A stretch of 64,000 nt of DNA. Origin: Chloroflexi bacterium 54-19 (GTDB taxonomy: Bacteria; Chloroflexota; Chloroflexia; Chloroheliales; Chloroheliaceae). The stretch spans positions 665,949 through 729,948 of the forward strand of contig MKTJ01000077.1 in the NCBI GenBank assembly GCA_001898225.1, given 5' to 3'. Of the stretch, positions 63,481 through 64,000 are shown piece by piece; position 1 is the stretch's first letter; each line of letters begins with the position of its first letter. Position numbers and translations under genes: made by a program. Under the pieces are notes generated by a model, which did not search any database, was not told where the DNA came from, and saw nothing but the letters and a program-made list of their open reading frames with translations.

Positions 63481-63873
63481 ATGAGCATTGACAACGAAGA
63501 ACAGGCTCCTGAGAAAGAGGCAGGCGCGGACCATAAACGTTATTTGCTGGTCTGCCAGGGATTGTTCTGCATGGGGCGCGGCTCTTACAAACTCCTGGGG
63601 GATTTGCGCCAGCGCAAAGAGCGCGGCGAGTTTCCCGGTGACGTGGAAATCCGGCCTTATTACTGCTTTAACGGCTGTTCCCACGGCCCTAACATTGTGT
63701 GTTATCCCGAAAAAGTCTGGTTTGAGCGGGTGAATCCGGCCAACCTGGAACAGGTAGTTACCTACCTCGACCAGGGCATCCCGGCCACCGACCCGCTATT
63801 GAACCAGGGCCGGGTCATCGAAGTGGTCCGGCGCAAGGCTTACCTGGAAATCAAAGAGGAACTTGGCTTTTAG
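63481..63873 (+). CDS. Thioredoxin-like [2Fe-2S] ferredoxin
   Basis: This 130-residue protein starts at ATG 63481, 6 bp after AGGGA; a TTG two codons earlier is less likely. After a charged head of about 20 residues, it has C-Q-G-L-F-C (Cys25, Cys30) followed by G-R-G-S-Y-K-L-L, and later Y-Y-C-F-N-G-C-S-H-G-P (Cys62, Cys66). This is the cluster-binding pattern of thioredoxin-like ferredoxins related to NuoE and Aquifex Fd4. It is 9 bp behind dmpG and clearly part of the operon. It may pass electrons to an enzyme of the pathway, by analogy to XylT-type ferredoxins that reactivate catechol dioxygenase. That role is inference. Confidence 0.82.
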   Translation: MSIDNEEQAPEKEAGADHKRYLLVCQGLFCMGRGSYKLLGDLRQRKERGEFPGDVEIRPYYCFNGCSHGPNIVCYPEKVWFERVNPANLEQVVTYLDQGIPATDPLLNQGRVIEVVRRKAYLEIKEELGF

Positions 63874-63883
63874 TTTAACCGTC

Positions 63884-63916
63884 CCGGCTTTTAGCTGGCT
63901 ATAAGCTGGCTTTTAG
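63884..63916 (+). repeat. Three tandem 11-bp repeats after the ferredoxin gene
   Basis: CCGGCTTTTAG, CTGGCTATAAG and CTGGCTTTTAG follow without gaps. A fourth related copy, TTGGCTTTTAG, forms the last bases of the ferredoxin gene (63863-63873). They can pair only weakly as a hairpin. The remaining bases to 64000 show no gene. Confidence 0.6.
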
Positions 63917-64000
63917 CCCAGGGTGCCTAGTAGTTAGTCTAGAATTGATTGATAAGTAGGATAACGATTTTGCAGCTTTTGGCGAGCTTTGGCATTTGTA

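Noticed and set aside
62638..63684. 348-codon minus-strand frame over dmpG and the ferredoxin gene
   Set aside because: Opposes two clearly conserved genes; low-complexity Gly/Arg/His-rich composition typical of antisense G+C-phase shadows.

Overview
The window looks like a piece of a Chloroflexota (Chloroflexi) chromosome of moderate G+C. The grounds are indirect. It has giant secreted Ig-like-repeat proteins, one ending in a Thr-Pro-Thr-Asn stalk typical of that phylum. It also has paired FHA proteins next to a VanW-domain protein, and a Wzm/Wzt surface-glycan export cluster with no outer-membrane genes. No rRNA, tRNA, CRISPR array or insertion sequence was seen. I make no genus call.

Layout. 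1-14316: two very large genes of about 7 kb each for extracellular Ig-like repeat proteins; the first enters from outside the window, the second also carries a C39-type cysteine peptidase domain and a partial beta-propeller. 14367-16944: a PadR regulator and a DHA2-type drug exporter, with a promoter, tandem operator-like palindromes and terminators. 16989-19492: nucleotidyltransferase, nucleoside phosphorylase and an epoxide-hydrolase-like enzyme. 19502-30951: surface polysaccharide cluster (seven glycosyltransferases, two methyltransferases, Wzm/Wzt exporter). 31031-36967: crotonase-like protein, an esterase remnant, a REC-GGDEF-EAL protein, a TrmJ/SpoU-like RNA methyltransferase, a quinone oxidoreductase and an unknown protein. 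37293-46444: Lon protease with extra segments, an MFS carrier, a VanW protein, two FHA proteins, and HslV with no ordinary start codon. 46884-54993: uvrA, then convergently an acyl-CoA carboxylase operon (beta subunit, biotin carboxylase, biotin carrier) ending in a cysteine-desulfurase-like gene. 55261-56004: a CmcI-like methyltransferase.

The most interesting part is 56258-63873. A soluble histidine kinase begins with the effector-sensing domain of the XylR/DmpR/MopR aromatic regulators, which normally belongs to sigma-54 activators. It retains the residues known to bind zinc and phenol in MopR. The next gene is an OmpR-type response regulator, and then come genes for the lower part of catechol meta-cleavage (hydrolase, hydratase, aldolase, acylating acetaldehyde dehydrogenase) plus a thioredoxin-like [2Fe-2S] ferredoxin. 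The regulator-hydrolase gap holds 11-bp-phased repeats suited to an OmpR-type protein. The simplest reading is a two-component aromatic-sensing system that controls its neighbouring catabolic operon.

The ring-cleaving dioxygenase and upper-pathway enzymes are not in the window.
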